Source: Hysterangium stoloniferum
Taxonomy: Eukaryota; Basidiomycota; Agaricomycetes; Hysterangiales; Hysterangiaceae
Direction of reading: 5' to 3'
DNA length: 64,000 nt
Assembly: GCA_015178975.1 (NCBI GenBank)
Contig: WHVD01000002.1
Span: 1,860,001-1,924,000, forward strand
Positions 10,830 through 20,526 of this stretch are shown here, in pieces; positions within the stretch are counted from its first letter, which is position 1, and every line of letters begins with the position of its first letter. The position numbers and the translations under genes are program-made. The notes below the pieces were generated by a model. That model was not told the DNA's origin. It saw only the letters and a list, made by a program, of their open reading frames with translations, and did no database searches.

Positions 10830-12841
10830 CTAGTCTCCATGAAATAGATATTCCACCATTTCCCTGTCGTGTGATTTCCGTATAGGTCCCGCCGACACAG
10901 CATCCACTGGCCTCTGTATCTGCCTCGTGTTCAGTTGCAGAGGATACTCCACAACACCTTCCGGCCCAGACCACTCGAAATCCACAAACTTGATGCGTGA
11001 CGTTAGACCACCGTTATCCAGATCCATAGCCGATTTGCCGCGTACAAGGATGTTCTCCTTCCTCAGGTCGCCATGCACATAATCTTTTGAATCTAGACTT
11101 TTCAGAGCAGCTTGGAGCGCCTCGCGCACCCCCTGGTCCGTCCTGTCCGAAAGCTGGAACGGCATGTAGTGGTCGACAAGGTCTTCCATCACAACCATTG
11201 TCCACCCCGCCGAGAGAAAGTTGACTGCAAGGATCGCAGGAGCGAAACCTTCGCCAGCTGCATATTTCTGAACTTGAACCGCAGAATCAAAGTAGCTGTA
11301 GGAATTTGATGCAGATTTTTGTCTTGTTATCCACCGTTGTTGCTCGAAAAACCAATCGGTCAGGGGAAATGGCCTTGATGTATGTGTACTTGTGTTTGCC
11401 TTCCTCGCTCTCGAATGAAACTGGGTACGGAAAGAAGCCTGGTCGGTCGTGGGCGCGGGCGGGGTCCAAGTAGAAGGCATTCAAGGCAGTGGTAGCACGT
11501 CTCACAGCAAAGATAAAACGATAGAGATTGAGCCGCTGGATGTTGTCGCTCTTGTGGAAGTGAAGCGGAAGGAATGGGGAGAGGATCTGGACATTTGGCA
11601 TCGGCGTCGCCACGGCACCTGCTGCAGTAACAAAAGGACCTACAGAAGAGGTGGGTTAGGAGGCATACATAAGACGGCAGAGGCCCTTACCACAGTGCAA
11701 AAGCATCAGACATGGTAAATGGCAGTTCTTGCCAGCGCCTTGCTCATACAATTTGCGGATCCCTTCAAGGTGGTAGAGCGCTCCTTGGAGATATGGTTCA
11801 GCACCCGTCGCTGAAAGCTCTGATTTCCCTTCTACTAAGACCACATGCACCTTCCCATCATGTCCGTTTTTAAGAGCAAGCACATACCTGCCATCTGGTG
11901 TGTAACTATCGATGCCGAACTTGTCAAGCTTGACTATGCCGTGTTTATCAAGAATCTCTCGGAACACATCCATGCGCGCAGCTTCACTATTGAAGAATGC
12001 TGATAGTCTCGCTGCCATTTCTTCGGAACAACGCTTGTCTTCAAATGTGGGTTTGCCAGAGACGCAGTCGTCCTGGAACTTGGCGAGGATCTCGTCATAG
12101 AGAACGGGTGGGATGGTGGCCTGGCGTTCGGCTGGACGCCCGCAGTTTATGGCCTGGTTATCATCTTTCTGCCGCTCGCGAAACAGACTAGGGTGGCCAC
12201 CTTGGGAGGGCGCCACTTCTGGCATCAGTTGCAGGGCGATCCCTCGATCAATATGGGAAGCGGGCTCGTAAGTCGGACCTGAAGGATGTTTTAGTATAAC
12301 AATATGTCAAAGTGAATGAATGGTCTCACACTGAAAAACGTAGTGCAACTTTGATCGATCGATTTCTGCGGGACACTCGAAGGCAGGCTCCCAGCCAAGA
12401 ACCACTTTGAAATCGGTTTGGAGGTTGAGAGACTCAACGAACTCGGAGAGACCAGGCTGGGGAACCATATTGACATTTGTGGTGGCCTTTATCGAGATGA
12501 ATCAAGCTTAAGCTGCAGGAAAGGCGCAAACGCACTCTGTATATTAATATCTCTTCAAGACGGCCTTCCTGGGCAAGGTGGGGGAAGATATCCTGAAGTA
12601 TATAAATGAGGAGAGTCTCTGGCATGGTCGTGAAAAAGCGGTAACGAAGTTTATCGTGTTCGATAAGGAGAAGGGCGTTAAGAAGGACTTTGGAGGCGGC
12701 GGCTGTAGGATGTGGCATGACAGCTTCCTGCATCTCCTCATCTTCTTCCTGAGCTTTGGCAGGAAAGCGACCTGACGAGGTTGATCCACGTTCAGTATGT
12801 GTACGTTTAAGGGACTTGGTAGGCTGAGATTGATGAGCCAT
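10830..12841 (-). CDS. Nuclease-like/protein-kinase fusion protein
   Basis: Four exons fit canonical introns: 12841-12536, 12486-12330, 12278-11691 and 11639-10830, with introns of 49, 51 and 51 nt. The N-terminal half contains a strand-E-x-K signature (VVLVEGKSE) followed by TGAEPYLQGALYH, resembling a PD-(D/E)xK nuclease core. The C-terminal half is a kinase-like lobe with a Lys strand (KICIKF), a catalytic loop DYVHGDLRKENILV (HGD in place of HRD) and IKFVDFEWSG in place of DFG. This nuclease-plus-kinase layout is known from an expanded basidiomycete group related to Crinkler-type effectors. The frame appears interrupted about once, so it may be a fossil or carry a sequencing error. The C-terminus looks complete. 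Confidence 0.65.
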
Positions 12842-12849
12842 GATAGTCT

Positions 12850-13127
12850 CTTTGGAAAGCCGTGACGCCCCAACGAGTCGCGAACGAGAGCTTCGGGATC
12901 AGAGGGTGCTGACTAAGGTGAGACAAGGCACCATATCTTTCAAGTTGGTCTTGGCAGTTCGTGTTTTGAACCATTGCATACCTTATACCTATTAGTATAA
13001 CATCATAATGTCTTCCGGTCGCGCCAAGAATGTTAGAACACCTCAGTAAGGGCAAACAAAAGGGAACAAAGGAAACAATAGACTTTTGGGCAAAGCAAGG
13101 GAAGAATATAATCTGTGAACAATAAAG
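12850..13127. other. Promoter-side spacer
   Basis: This lies between the start of the nuclease-like/kinase gene and the left edge of the first VPS15 copy. It contains imperfect gggaacaaagg-type repeats (13050-13110), also seen at about 27020-27050. No gene seen. Confidence 0.3.
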
Positions 13128-14291
13128 AAATAAACCACTTTGATGATTTGGGATGTAGACCAGCCGTCATAAATTTACTCTTGTCTTCTCTCACTATCCA
13201 CGGCGAGCGCGAACGTGCTATCTCTGTGTAATCTGTGCGCCCCAGCAGTATCATGCCGCCGCCGCCCAAGCTTCCTGAAAATAGACCTGCAAGCCTCTCC
13301 GATTCCGTGGTGTCCAGCACTATTGATGGTTCCTCATCGCGTACGAGACCCCACCTGCATATTTGGTGCACTGACTACATGGACACAGCCTGATATATGG
13401 GCAATGGTTGGGGGTGTGGATTTTTCAGGTCTTGCAGGTTCCACCCGATCTGATGCGGGTATTGAACACATTGGGGAAGGTGGGGGAAATGTATTAAAAC
13501 AAGGGGAGGCGGTTTCATCGTGACAGACTCGGAAGATAGAAAACTGCGGCTGTGGGATTTGGGTGGTATGGAACGGTCTTGTAATCCTGACCGCATTACC
13601 ACATGGACCTCATTGCCGATCGTGCCATCATTATCTCCCAATCGCCATCACATTGTTCCTCCGACTCAATTGAAATCTACGGTCTCACCTCTCCGCCTTG
13701 ACCCTTTTGTTCTTCCTATTTCTTGTTCCTAAAACCCCAATTAACACCGCTCCACTGTTGACTGCAGGTATATTAGATTGACAATTGTCCTTTCCGAGGG
13801 TAGTTAGTTATTCCACCCCCCCACCAGATAGCTATCATGTTCTCCCCTTATGATCAACAAAGAGAACTTTGTCCTGTCTGTTGCTGACTGAGTGAGGCTG
13901 ATACCAACAGCCTTTCAGGTCTACTGAATTGATTGGATTTGATATTGATGGCGATAAGGCATCGTTCAGGTGAGTCTACGGGGAACCGTCTGGTTTATTT
14001 GCCGTATGTATTAACGGTGGCGCTCCACTTCTTCTTAGCACAACTAATGAAAGCATCGGTTCCGAGACTATTAGACTATTACTCATGTCGAGACCACCCC
14101 TGGTGGCAGCCAGAATCAGCGGACAGCCTCAAGGACGAATCTCATCATCACCCACCAGCAGCATCTGCTGAAGGCTCACCAAGACTGTATAACAGCCCTT
14201 GCTTGTATCGATTCCCCCTTTCCACGGCGGTATCGTCAGCGGTGACAGGTCAGGTGTTGTGAAGGTGTGGCGCGTAGAGGAAGCCCAGTGA
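13128..14291 (+). pseudogene. VPS15: VPS15 pseudogene, copy 1 (deleted, C-terminal part)
   Basis: This copy begins in the Ser/Pro linker before the WD40 domain, with the SSTIDGSS segment at about 13317-13340. It then jumps about 1.25 kb relative to copy 2 (junction near 13380) into the last WD repeats: GGVDFSGLAGSTRSDAGIEH at about 13408-13467 and DSEDRKLRLWDLGGMERS at about 13524-13577. It ends SGDRSGVVKVWRVEEAQ followed by a stop at 14291, which is the normal C-terminus. Kinase, HEAT and first WD repeats are absent. A 338-bp solo LTR splits it at 13580-13917. VPS15 is the myristoylated regulatory subunit of the class III PI3-kinase in vesicle trafficking and autophagy. This copy cannot encode it. 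Confidence 0.8.
13580..13917. mobile_element. Solo LTR with 5-bp target duplication GGTCT
   Basis: A 338-bp insertion is present in VPS15 copy 1 but absent from the matching place in copy 2 (about 23979). It starts TGTAATCC, ends CTTTCA, and is flanked on both sides by GGTCT (13575-13579 and 13918-13922). TG...CA ends plus a 5-bp duplication identify a solo LTR of an LTR retrotransposon. The perfect duplication suggests it is younger than the VPS15 duplication itself. Confidence 0.85.
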
Positions 14292-14864
14292 CAGCCAAAA
14301 GTTTGTATCTATTAGTGGTTGTTGTCGCAGGTCGTGTATCTAATTCGCTTTTCAAATTCTTTTTGTCACATCGGCTGGCACTTTGTTCCGTTTGATGGGT
14401 AACCGCATTGGATTGAAGGGAATCTATGTAGAGATATATTGTGTGGGGAACACAGGGTGGACTGCATTCGCTACTCTTTATTAAATCGAAATTGCGTTAG
14501 AGATTAGCAAGGGGTGCGGGCCGCCCGGCGAACATCACAATGACCGTGTTAGGACCGGTTGCCTGGAAGCATTCATCTTTTGTACGTTTTGGGTTATATT
14601 GGCATGTGGGTGTATAAGGTAACAAAGCAACCCCTCAGTAGAACAATTATATGTATATGGACTTGAAGAGGGAACTGTGTGGTATGTCGTGTTGGCGTGA
14701 TGAGACGCGTGGGAATAGGGATGGGGTTCTTGGGTTTCAGCGTAAACCACGTGCGTTTCTACTCCGACTTGAGTTCAAAACCCTGCATTCCCTCCTAATT
14801 TGTGTTGTAAGTCAGTTAATTATTTCACCGGCGGGTTTCTTTTGTCTGTGGTCGGAGCGCGAAT

Positions 14865-14935
14865 ATTAGTACGGCGACTCAACCTCCTGCGTATAAAGCC
14901 CAGCCTGGTTCCACCACTCTCTTCTCGCGCTTTCA
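14865..14935 (+). promoter_or_regulatory. Promoter-like module, copy 1
   Basis: A shared block reads CGACTCAACCTCCTGCGTATAAAGCC (in part) followed by a pyrimidine-rich CCACCACTCTCTTC. A TATA box (GTATAAAG at about 14892) followed some 30 bases later by a CT-rich initiator is the usual fungal core promoter layout. The same block occurs at 24930-24985 and 27490-27550. Confidence 0.5.
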
Positions 14936-14963
14936 ACCCGCCCCCTTCAAGGGTTCTTTACTG

Positions 14964-15465
14964 CCGCCAAGCCATTATCATCCCTGCCACACTCGGGGTC
15001 GCACTTCTCCTGCTGCCTCTCTGCCCTCGTCCTAGCTTTCTTTTCCGGTTCAGCCTGAAGTTGATTTGTCCACTCGTTTATCTGCTGCCACCAAGGCATT
15101 TTCCTTCCTGCCACACTCGGGTTGCACTTCTCCTGCTGCCCCTCTGCCCTCGTTCCAGCTTTCTCTTCCTGTTCAGTCTGAAGTTGATTTGGCAACTCGT
15201 TTTATTTACTGCCGCCAAGCCATTGTCCTCCCTGCCACACTTGGGTCACACTTCCCCTGCTGCCTCTCTGCCCTCATCCCAGCCTTCTCTTCTGGTTCAG
15301 TCTGAAATTGATTTGTCTACTTGTTTTATTTACTGTCACCAAGCCATTGTCCTCCCTGCCACACTTGGGTTGCACTTCCCCTGCTGCCTGCACTGCCCTC
15401 TTTGCCCTCGTCTCCTCTTTCTCTTCTAGTTTAGTCTGAAGTTGATTTCTCTACTCATTTATTGT
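14964..15465 (+). repeat. Tandem repeat of about 124 bp, four units
   Basis: Units start near 14970, 15094, 15218 and 15342 (aagccattgtcctccctgcc...). Each reads as a Ser/Leu/Pro-rich peptide (SSLPHSG.TSPAASLP) like the array at 25011-25745, but with unit length 124 the frame shifts from unit to unit. Confidence 0.85.
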
Positions 15466-15700
15466 CTTCACGGCAAGGTATATATTTTGCACTAATCTAA
15501 TATACTACTATTCTCCCCTGTTATTTGCAGGTTCCTGTTATTCCCCCTCGCCCAGTCTAAGTAATCCAAATGATGAGTCAAAGTGCCCCATACTGAGAGC
15601 ACAAGCTCGTGGATGTCGTCGCCTCGCCACAAGCTCCTTTGGGAGATTTGACAGGTTGGCACAGGGGTATGCTTATTTCTGATGGGCTATGAGAGGATGA

Positions 15701-16470
15701 GGCTTGCATGGCAACACAACACTCCTGTGTGGTTCTTTCGTTCTCGGCACACCCGAGATCTCTCCAGAGCAGATTTTCACTGGGATGTCTATATTGGAAT
15801 TGATAGATTATTTCTTGAGAAGAAAGCATTCTAGATTGATAGGCTTTCCTCCACCTGATGAACCGTCTGTACAACTTCCCACCATCTTTGCCCTTCATTG
15901 TTTGGTTTTTGAGTAGGTTGCTCTTATGTGAATTGTGCAATGTATCAACACCTATACTACTTGGAATTTCCGATCGTAAAATCATGTTGGGTACCTTAGC
16001 GAGGTCCATCAAGATTCCTTGTAAAAAAACAAGTTACTGATCAGGGGATGACATCTTTTATCTCCGTAGAAGAATTCTTCAGAATAGGGGCCTTACGAAA
16101 CAGTTGTGTACTGACAAATCATGAACAGAAATGTACAAAAGTCTTTCAAACGCCCTGGTCTTCCCGCTAAACTTACCCAATTAAAATAATCACAGCATTT
16201 TCAGGAATTCTTACAACACGGACCCTTAGTTAGTTACATAAGCATACTGTCGTTGTGTTCGCTAGTTCATAGAGCAATACCATTGTCCTATCAATGTGAC
16301 CCCGGACCCAGCCTATATGATGACAGGCTTTCAATTGTTAAGATCTGGTACGTTACCCACACTTATTTCATTCTTCAATCACTTGGGTATATATTCTATT
16401 TGTTGTAAACTTAAGTAACATATTTAGTCTGAGGCCCGTCAGCCGTGACAGTGTAATGCTGGGACACAAT
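15701..16470. other. No gene seen
   Basis: The sequence after the duplicated block is AT-rich, with short frames only on both strands (for example 15704-15916 plus, whose first part lies in the duplicated block). No motif or repeat recognised. Confidence 0.3.
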
Positions 16471-16537
16471 ATATCCCAATCGACCACATCCATATACTTA
16501 CTAACGACAGCACGAATTTCCCCTTGTCCCCTTTCAA

Positions 16538-16625
16538 CACAGCATGTCCCCTCATCAACACAGCATGTCCCCTCATCAACACAGCATGTCCCCTCATCAA
16601 CACAGCACCCTGTCCTCCATCAACA
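16538..16625 (+). repeat. 21-bp tandem repeat in left arm
   Basis: Three to four copies of TCAACACAGCATGTCCCCTCA, in frame (NTACPLI repeated). The right arm carries a more degenerate version at 18190-18330 in inverse orientation. Confidence 0.8.
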
Positions 16626-17669
16626 CAGCACCTCGTTTCCTGTCATTTTCAACAACCGCATTCTCTATTCAACCCGAGCCTGCACTGGTCGTTACACTTC
16701 CACCCAAAACGTATCAGGTATGCTGGTGGCTTGATTAATGACAGACAGCGATGTCGGTGTGCCATCCGTGGTATTCTTTTCCAACGCCAAACAAAGCAAG
16801 TTGTACTTCGCTACTGCAATCAATCCAACGGGCAGATACCGTGTTGCTGATGATGTGGTTATTGATGCTGGTGGTTTAGTGGTAAGTAAATGCACCTCGA
16901 GAAGTGACTCTCAGCCCTATTAATCGTTGCACCAGGGCATTCTTCGTCATAATACACCTCTCTGCGTACGTCCAATAATTCTCCCACTACTTGTTGATCT
17001 CCATTGATGTCACTGATCTGACAGGTGCTCGTGAGCCTGTCCACTCGGAACATGGATGATACCAGTAAATTACACAAGGTCGCTGCGATGAAGAGCCTAC
17101 AATCCCATCTCGCAGCTTGAAGAAAGTGTGATCGGGTGTGGGCCAGCCGGCCAGGCATAGAACAAATTTATGGCAAGGAGCTTGTGTCCACGCTAGGAGA
17201 CAGAAGAAGGCCGAGTCTGTTGAGCCTGCTCCTCGCCCACCAACTGTGTGCGTGGTCCCCAAGGAGTCTGTTGTGTTCTGAGCTGCCTGCAGGCATTTTA
17301 TGGGAGCAACGTACCCTGGTTAACTTCTGAACATGGAGCTCGCTCACACCAAATCATACTTTCATCAAGCTGCAAAATGGTGATGTAGGTGCTGCAACGC
17401 AGCGACCTTGCCTGTGTAGTTTGCTGGTATCATCCACGTTACGAGTGGACAGGCTCATGCTGGCAGATGAGTGATGTCAATGGAGATTAACAAGTAGTGG
17501 GAGAGATATTAGAGGTACGCAGAGAGGTGCATTATGACGAAGAATGCCGAACGAGAAATAGGTCTGAGAGTCGCTTCTTGAGGAGGATTTACTTACCAAC
17601 ACACAATCAGGTGAGCTAGCTGAACCCTTTTATCTGATGGGAGCAACGTACTCTGATTAACTTCTAATC

Positions 17670-17903
17670 ATGGAGCTTGCTCACACTCAAACATACTTTC
17701 GTCAAGCTGCGAGATGGGGTTGTAGGCTCTGCATCGCAGCGACCTTGCGTAGTTTACTGGTATTATCCATGTTACGAGTGGACAGGCTCATAAGCACCTG
17801 GATGATGAGTGATGTGAATGGAGATCAACAAGTAGTGGGAGAATTACTTGACATACGCAGAGAGGTACATTATGACAAAGCATGCCCCTGGTGCAACGAT
17901 TAA
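17670..17903 (+). other. Coding-like frame in right half of inverted duplication
   Basis: An ATG-started frame of 77 codons (FRQAARWGCRLCIAATLRSL..., then DVNGDQQVVGELLDIRREVHY) is preserved in the left arm on the minus strand at 17158-16859, with many substitutions but few frame changes. Conservation of the peptide between arms hints at coding, perhaps an exon. I do not recognise the protein. Confidence 0.35.
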
Positions 17904-18499
17904 TAGGTCTGAGAGTCGCTTCTCGAGGTGCATCTACTTACCATCAAACCACCAGCATCAATAACCACATCATCAGCAGCACCATATCCGCCCGTTGGAT
18001 TGATTGCAGTAGCAAAGTACAACTTGCTTTGTTTAGGCCTTGGAAAAGAATACCATGGATGGCACATTGACATCGCTGTCTGTACATTAATCAAGCCACG
18101 AGCACACCTGATATGTTTTGGGTGGAAGTGCAATGACCGGTGCAGGCTCTGGTTGAATAGAGAATATGGTTGTTGAAAATGACAGGAAACGAGGTGCTGT
18201 GTTGAAGGAGGACAGGGTGCTGTGTCAATGGGGAACTAGGTGTTGTGCTGATGGAGGACAGGGTCCGGTGTCAATGGGGAACAAGGTGCTGTGCTGATGA
18301 GCAGACATTATGCTGTGTTGAAAGGGGACAAGGGGACATTCGGGCTGTCGTTAGTAAGTATACGGATGTGGTCGACTGGGATTGTCCGAAAGGTGCGTCT
18401 GTGCATGTACGAGTACTTTGCTACGCCCCAGTGACGAGACCGGCTTTTGCGAGATGCTTCCGGCCCTTACAATGTTTTCTATATGTCGTCGACACATAA

Positions 18500-19030
18500 T
18501 TCTTTTGCCCGAGCAGCTTCTTGCTACAGAGTCTTTCTTTAGTCTGTTATTTACTACGCAATATGGTGAAACGCATACCAGTCCGGATACCGAGCTTTGG
18601 CTTTGTCTTTGACGTGTCTCCTAGCCGCTGAAAGCGAAGCAAACCTGCCATTTAGCAATATTAGCTACAGCGTGCGAATGACTTGTTCCGATAAGCTACA
18701 TACCACTCTGGGTGGAGACACTTGAAGGGCTTCTGATCCAGCTGCCTGAAGTGCGTGCGCCACACATGTCCTCTCGCGTTCTCCTTGCTCGAGAACAGCG
18801 CGGCATCACATCCTGCAAAATCGCATTTGTACTTGACGACTGCTGCTCTTTGCTTGGTGACCGTTTCGTTTAGAATGCAGCTGTACGCTCCGACTTGCCC
18901 CGACTCACACGGTGCGCCATTTCATGGGGCTGACCTGGCCCTGGATCTCGCTTCAAAACCAAAAAATCGGGGTGCGTTATCAGACGCCATATTGCTGTTA
19001 GCACACATGGTGGACGACGTACCTGCTGTC
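18500..19030 (-). CDS. C2H2 zinc-finger protein (partial model)
   Basis: The minus strand encodes YKCDFAGCDAALFSS then HVWRTH (about 18833-18770). This is a C-x4-C...H-x4-H finger with one extra residue in the loop. A second finger-like segment begins FKCLHPE and is cut by an intron with a GTATGTAG donor near 18703, resuming as LSAARRHVKDKAKARYP on the far side. After splicing, the second Cys of finger 2 reads as Trp, so that finger may not bind zinc. A likely start is an ATG near 18991, but stops between there and finger 1 require a further intron that I could not fix. It is probably a small nuclear DNA-binding protein of unknown target. Exact ends are uncertain. Confidence 0.5.
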
Positions 19031-19209
19031 CAGAACTGGGGGATGGTGTTAGAAAGCAAGACCTAAATATTGTAGCTCAGTCTCGTATAACGGTAGTGGA
19101 TAACGGACTGAGGTTTAGTACGACAGGAAGCACGACTAATATATATCAAAAGAACAATGGGGATAGTAGAGACAATGCGAGTGGTACAAGGGGTAGCAGT
19201 CCCATTGTG

Positions 19210-19750
19210 TGGCTAGAAATAGCCGTACCATTTGTCTCGGAGTTTGATGTTGTTCATGATGCTCAAATTCCAACACTCCTCCTCAGCATGGACAACAACA
19301 GCTCCTCCACATGCATGGGAGGGTTGAGTTAGCATTGCCCGAAGAATCCACGAAATGTCAGCGAGATTATCCTTCGTGTTGACATACTGAAGAGTGAAAT
19401 CACCTGCGTGAACACGTTCGCGGAGGAAGTAATATTTAATATTGACGTGTTTGACAGGGAATGGAGCAGTGGATCTTTCAGATAAATTTATAGCTGCATT
19501 GTTATCACAAAAGATGGTCCTGGAGGTCATACAAGGAAGCAAATGCCATTGAGTAAGGCACGGATCCAAGTGCCCTTTTTGACCGCCTTAAAAGCAGCAA
19601 CATATTCGGCCTCGCATGATGAGGCTGCAACGGTTTTCTGCTTCTTGGTGCCTCATGAGATAACGCCGGAACCCAAAGTAAAGGCATAGTGTAACAGGAG
19701 CAGATCGACTCCGAATCCCCAAGGTTAGCCATAATATCACCTATAAACAT
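19210..19750 (-). mobile_element. Ty1/copia retrotransposon fossil (RNase H end)
   Basis: The minus strand carries copia RNase H motifs: IFCDNNAAINLSE, then KHVNIKYYFLRERV and LQYVNTKDNLAD. This is the 3' part of copia pol, in the same orientation as the integrase fragment at 1599-2480 but a separate insertion or fragment. It is broken at several points and directly abuts the 18-bp minisatellite. Old. Confidence 0.85.
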
Positions 19751-19763
19751 TGTCCTTCATCTC

Positions 19764-20440
19764 CGGTGTCACCATCTCCGGTGTCACCTCATCTCCGGTG
19801 TCACCCTCATCTCCGGTGTCACCCTCATCTCCGGTGTCACCCTCATCTCCGGGGTCACCTTCATCTCCTCATCTCCGGGGTCACCCTCATCGCCGGGGTC
19901 GCTGTCATCGCTGGGGGTCGCTGTCATCGCTGGGGGTCGCTGTCATCGCCGGGGTCGCTGTCATCGCCGGGGTCGCTGTCATCGCCGGGGTCGCTGTCAT
20001 CGCCGGGGTCGCTGTCATCGCCGGGGTCGCTGTCATCGCCGGGGTCGCTGTCATCGCCGGGGTCGCTGTCATCGCCGGGGTCGCTGTCATCGCCGGGGTC
20101 GCTGTCATCGCCGGGGTCGCTGTCATCGCCGGGGTCGCTGTCATCGCCGGGGTCACTGTCATCGCCGGGGTCGCTGTCATCGCCGGGGTCGCTGTCATCG
20201 CCGGGGTCGCTCTCATCGCCGTGGTCACCCTCATCGTTGGGGCCGTCCTCATCGTTGGGGCCGTCCTCATCGTTGGGGCGGCCGTATCTGTTAGGACTGT
20301 TGGGGCCGTCACCATTGGTGTCATCCTCATTGTTGGGGCGGCCGTAACTGTTGAGGCCATCCCCACCATTGGGACTATTGGGGCAGTCATCATTGGGGCC
20401 GTCTTCATTGTTGGGGCCGCCGTAACTGCCCTCGTTCGAG
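19764..20440 (+). repeat. 18-bp minisatellite
   Basis: A core of about eighteen near-perfect copies of GTCGCTGTCATCGCCGGG lies at about 19893-20225. Diverged flanks are built from related 15- and 18-bp units (ATCTCCGGTGTCACC to the left, GTTGGGGCCGTCCTCATC to the right). Unit length divisible by three leaves all frames open (AVIAGV, SLSSPG, TPAMTA), so the long ORFs here are not evidence of a gene. Confidence 0.9.
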
Positions 20441-20526
20441 GCGCTGCATTGCGAACATTAATGCAAGTCGTATGCGCATTATTAATTTATTATCTTGGTT
20501 TTGTGTCCTCATGATCCTATTGGCTA

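Larger units (their letters stand above)
13128..15700 (+). repeat. Segmental duplication, left copy
   Basis: The sequence matches 22278-26015 in the same orientation. It covers the VPS15 linker and C-terminus, the flank 14292-14880, the promoter-like module at about 14870-14930, the 123-bp repeats and the intron-like stretch after them. This copy is shorter because of an internal deletion in VPS15 and fewer 123-bp units, but it gained a solo LTR. Confidence 0.85.
16475..18395. repeat. Large imperfect inverted duplication with a third partial copy in the middle
   Basis: The left arm (about 16475-17140) pairs with the right arm (about 17690-18395) in inverse orientation. The outer ends read CGACCACATCC.TATACTTACTAACGACAG on the left, with its complement at 18350-18390 on the right. 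A shorter direct relative of the right arm lies between (about 17299-17600). Both arms encode the same peptide outward (SKLYFATAINPTG.Y.(A/V)ADDVVIDAGG, plus strand at about 16798 and minus strand at about 18040). The arms differ at many positions and by small indels. No transposase, clear terminal repeats or target duplication were found, so an inverted segmental duplication is the simplest reading. Confidence 0.75.

Noticed and set aside
19750-20514. Overlapping ORFs of 254, 193 and 167 codons on both strands
   Set aside because: All are translations of the 18-bp minisatellite; a unit divisible by three without stops opens every frame.
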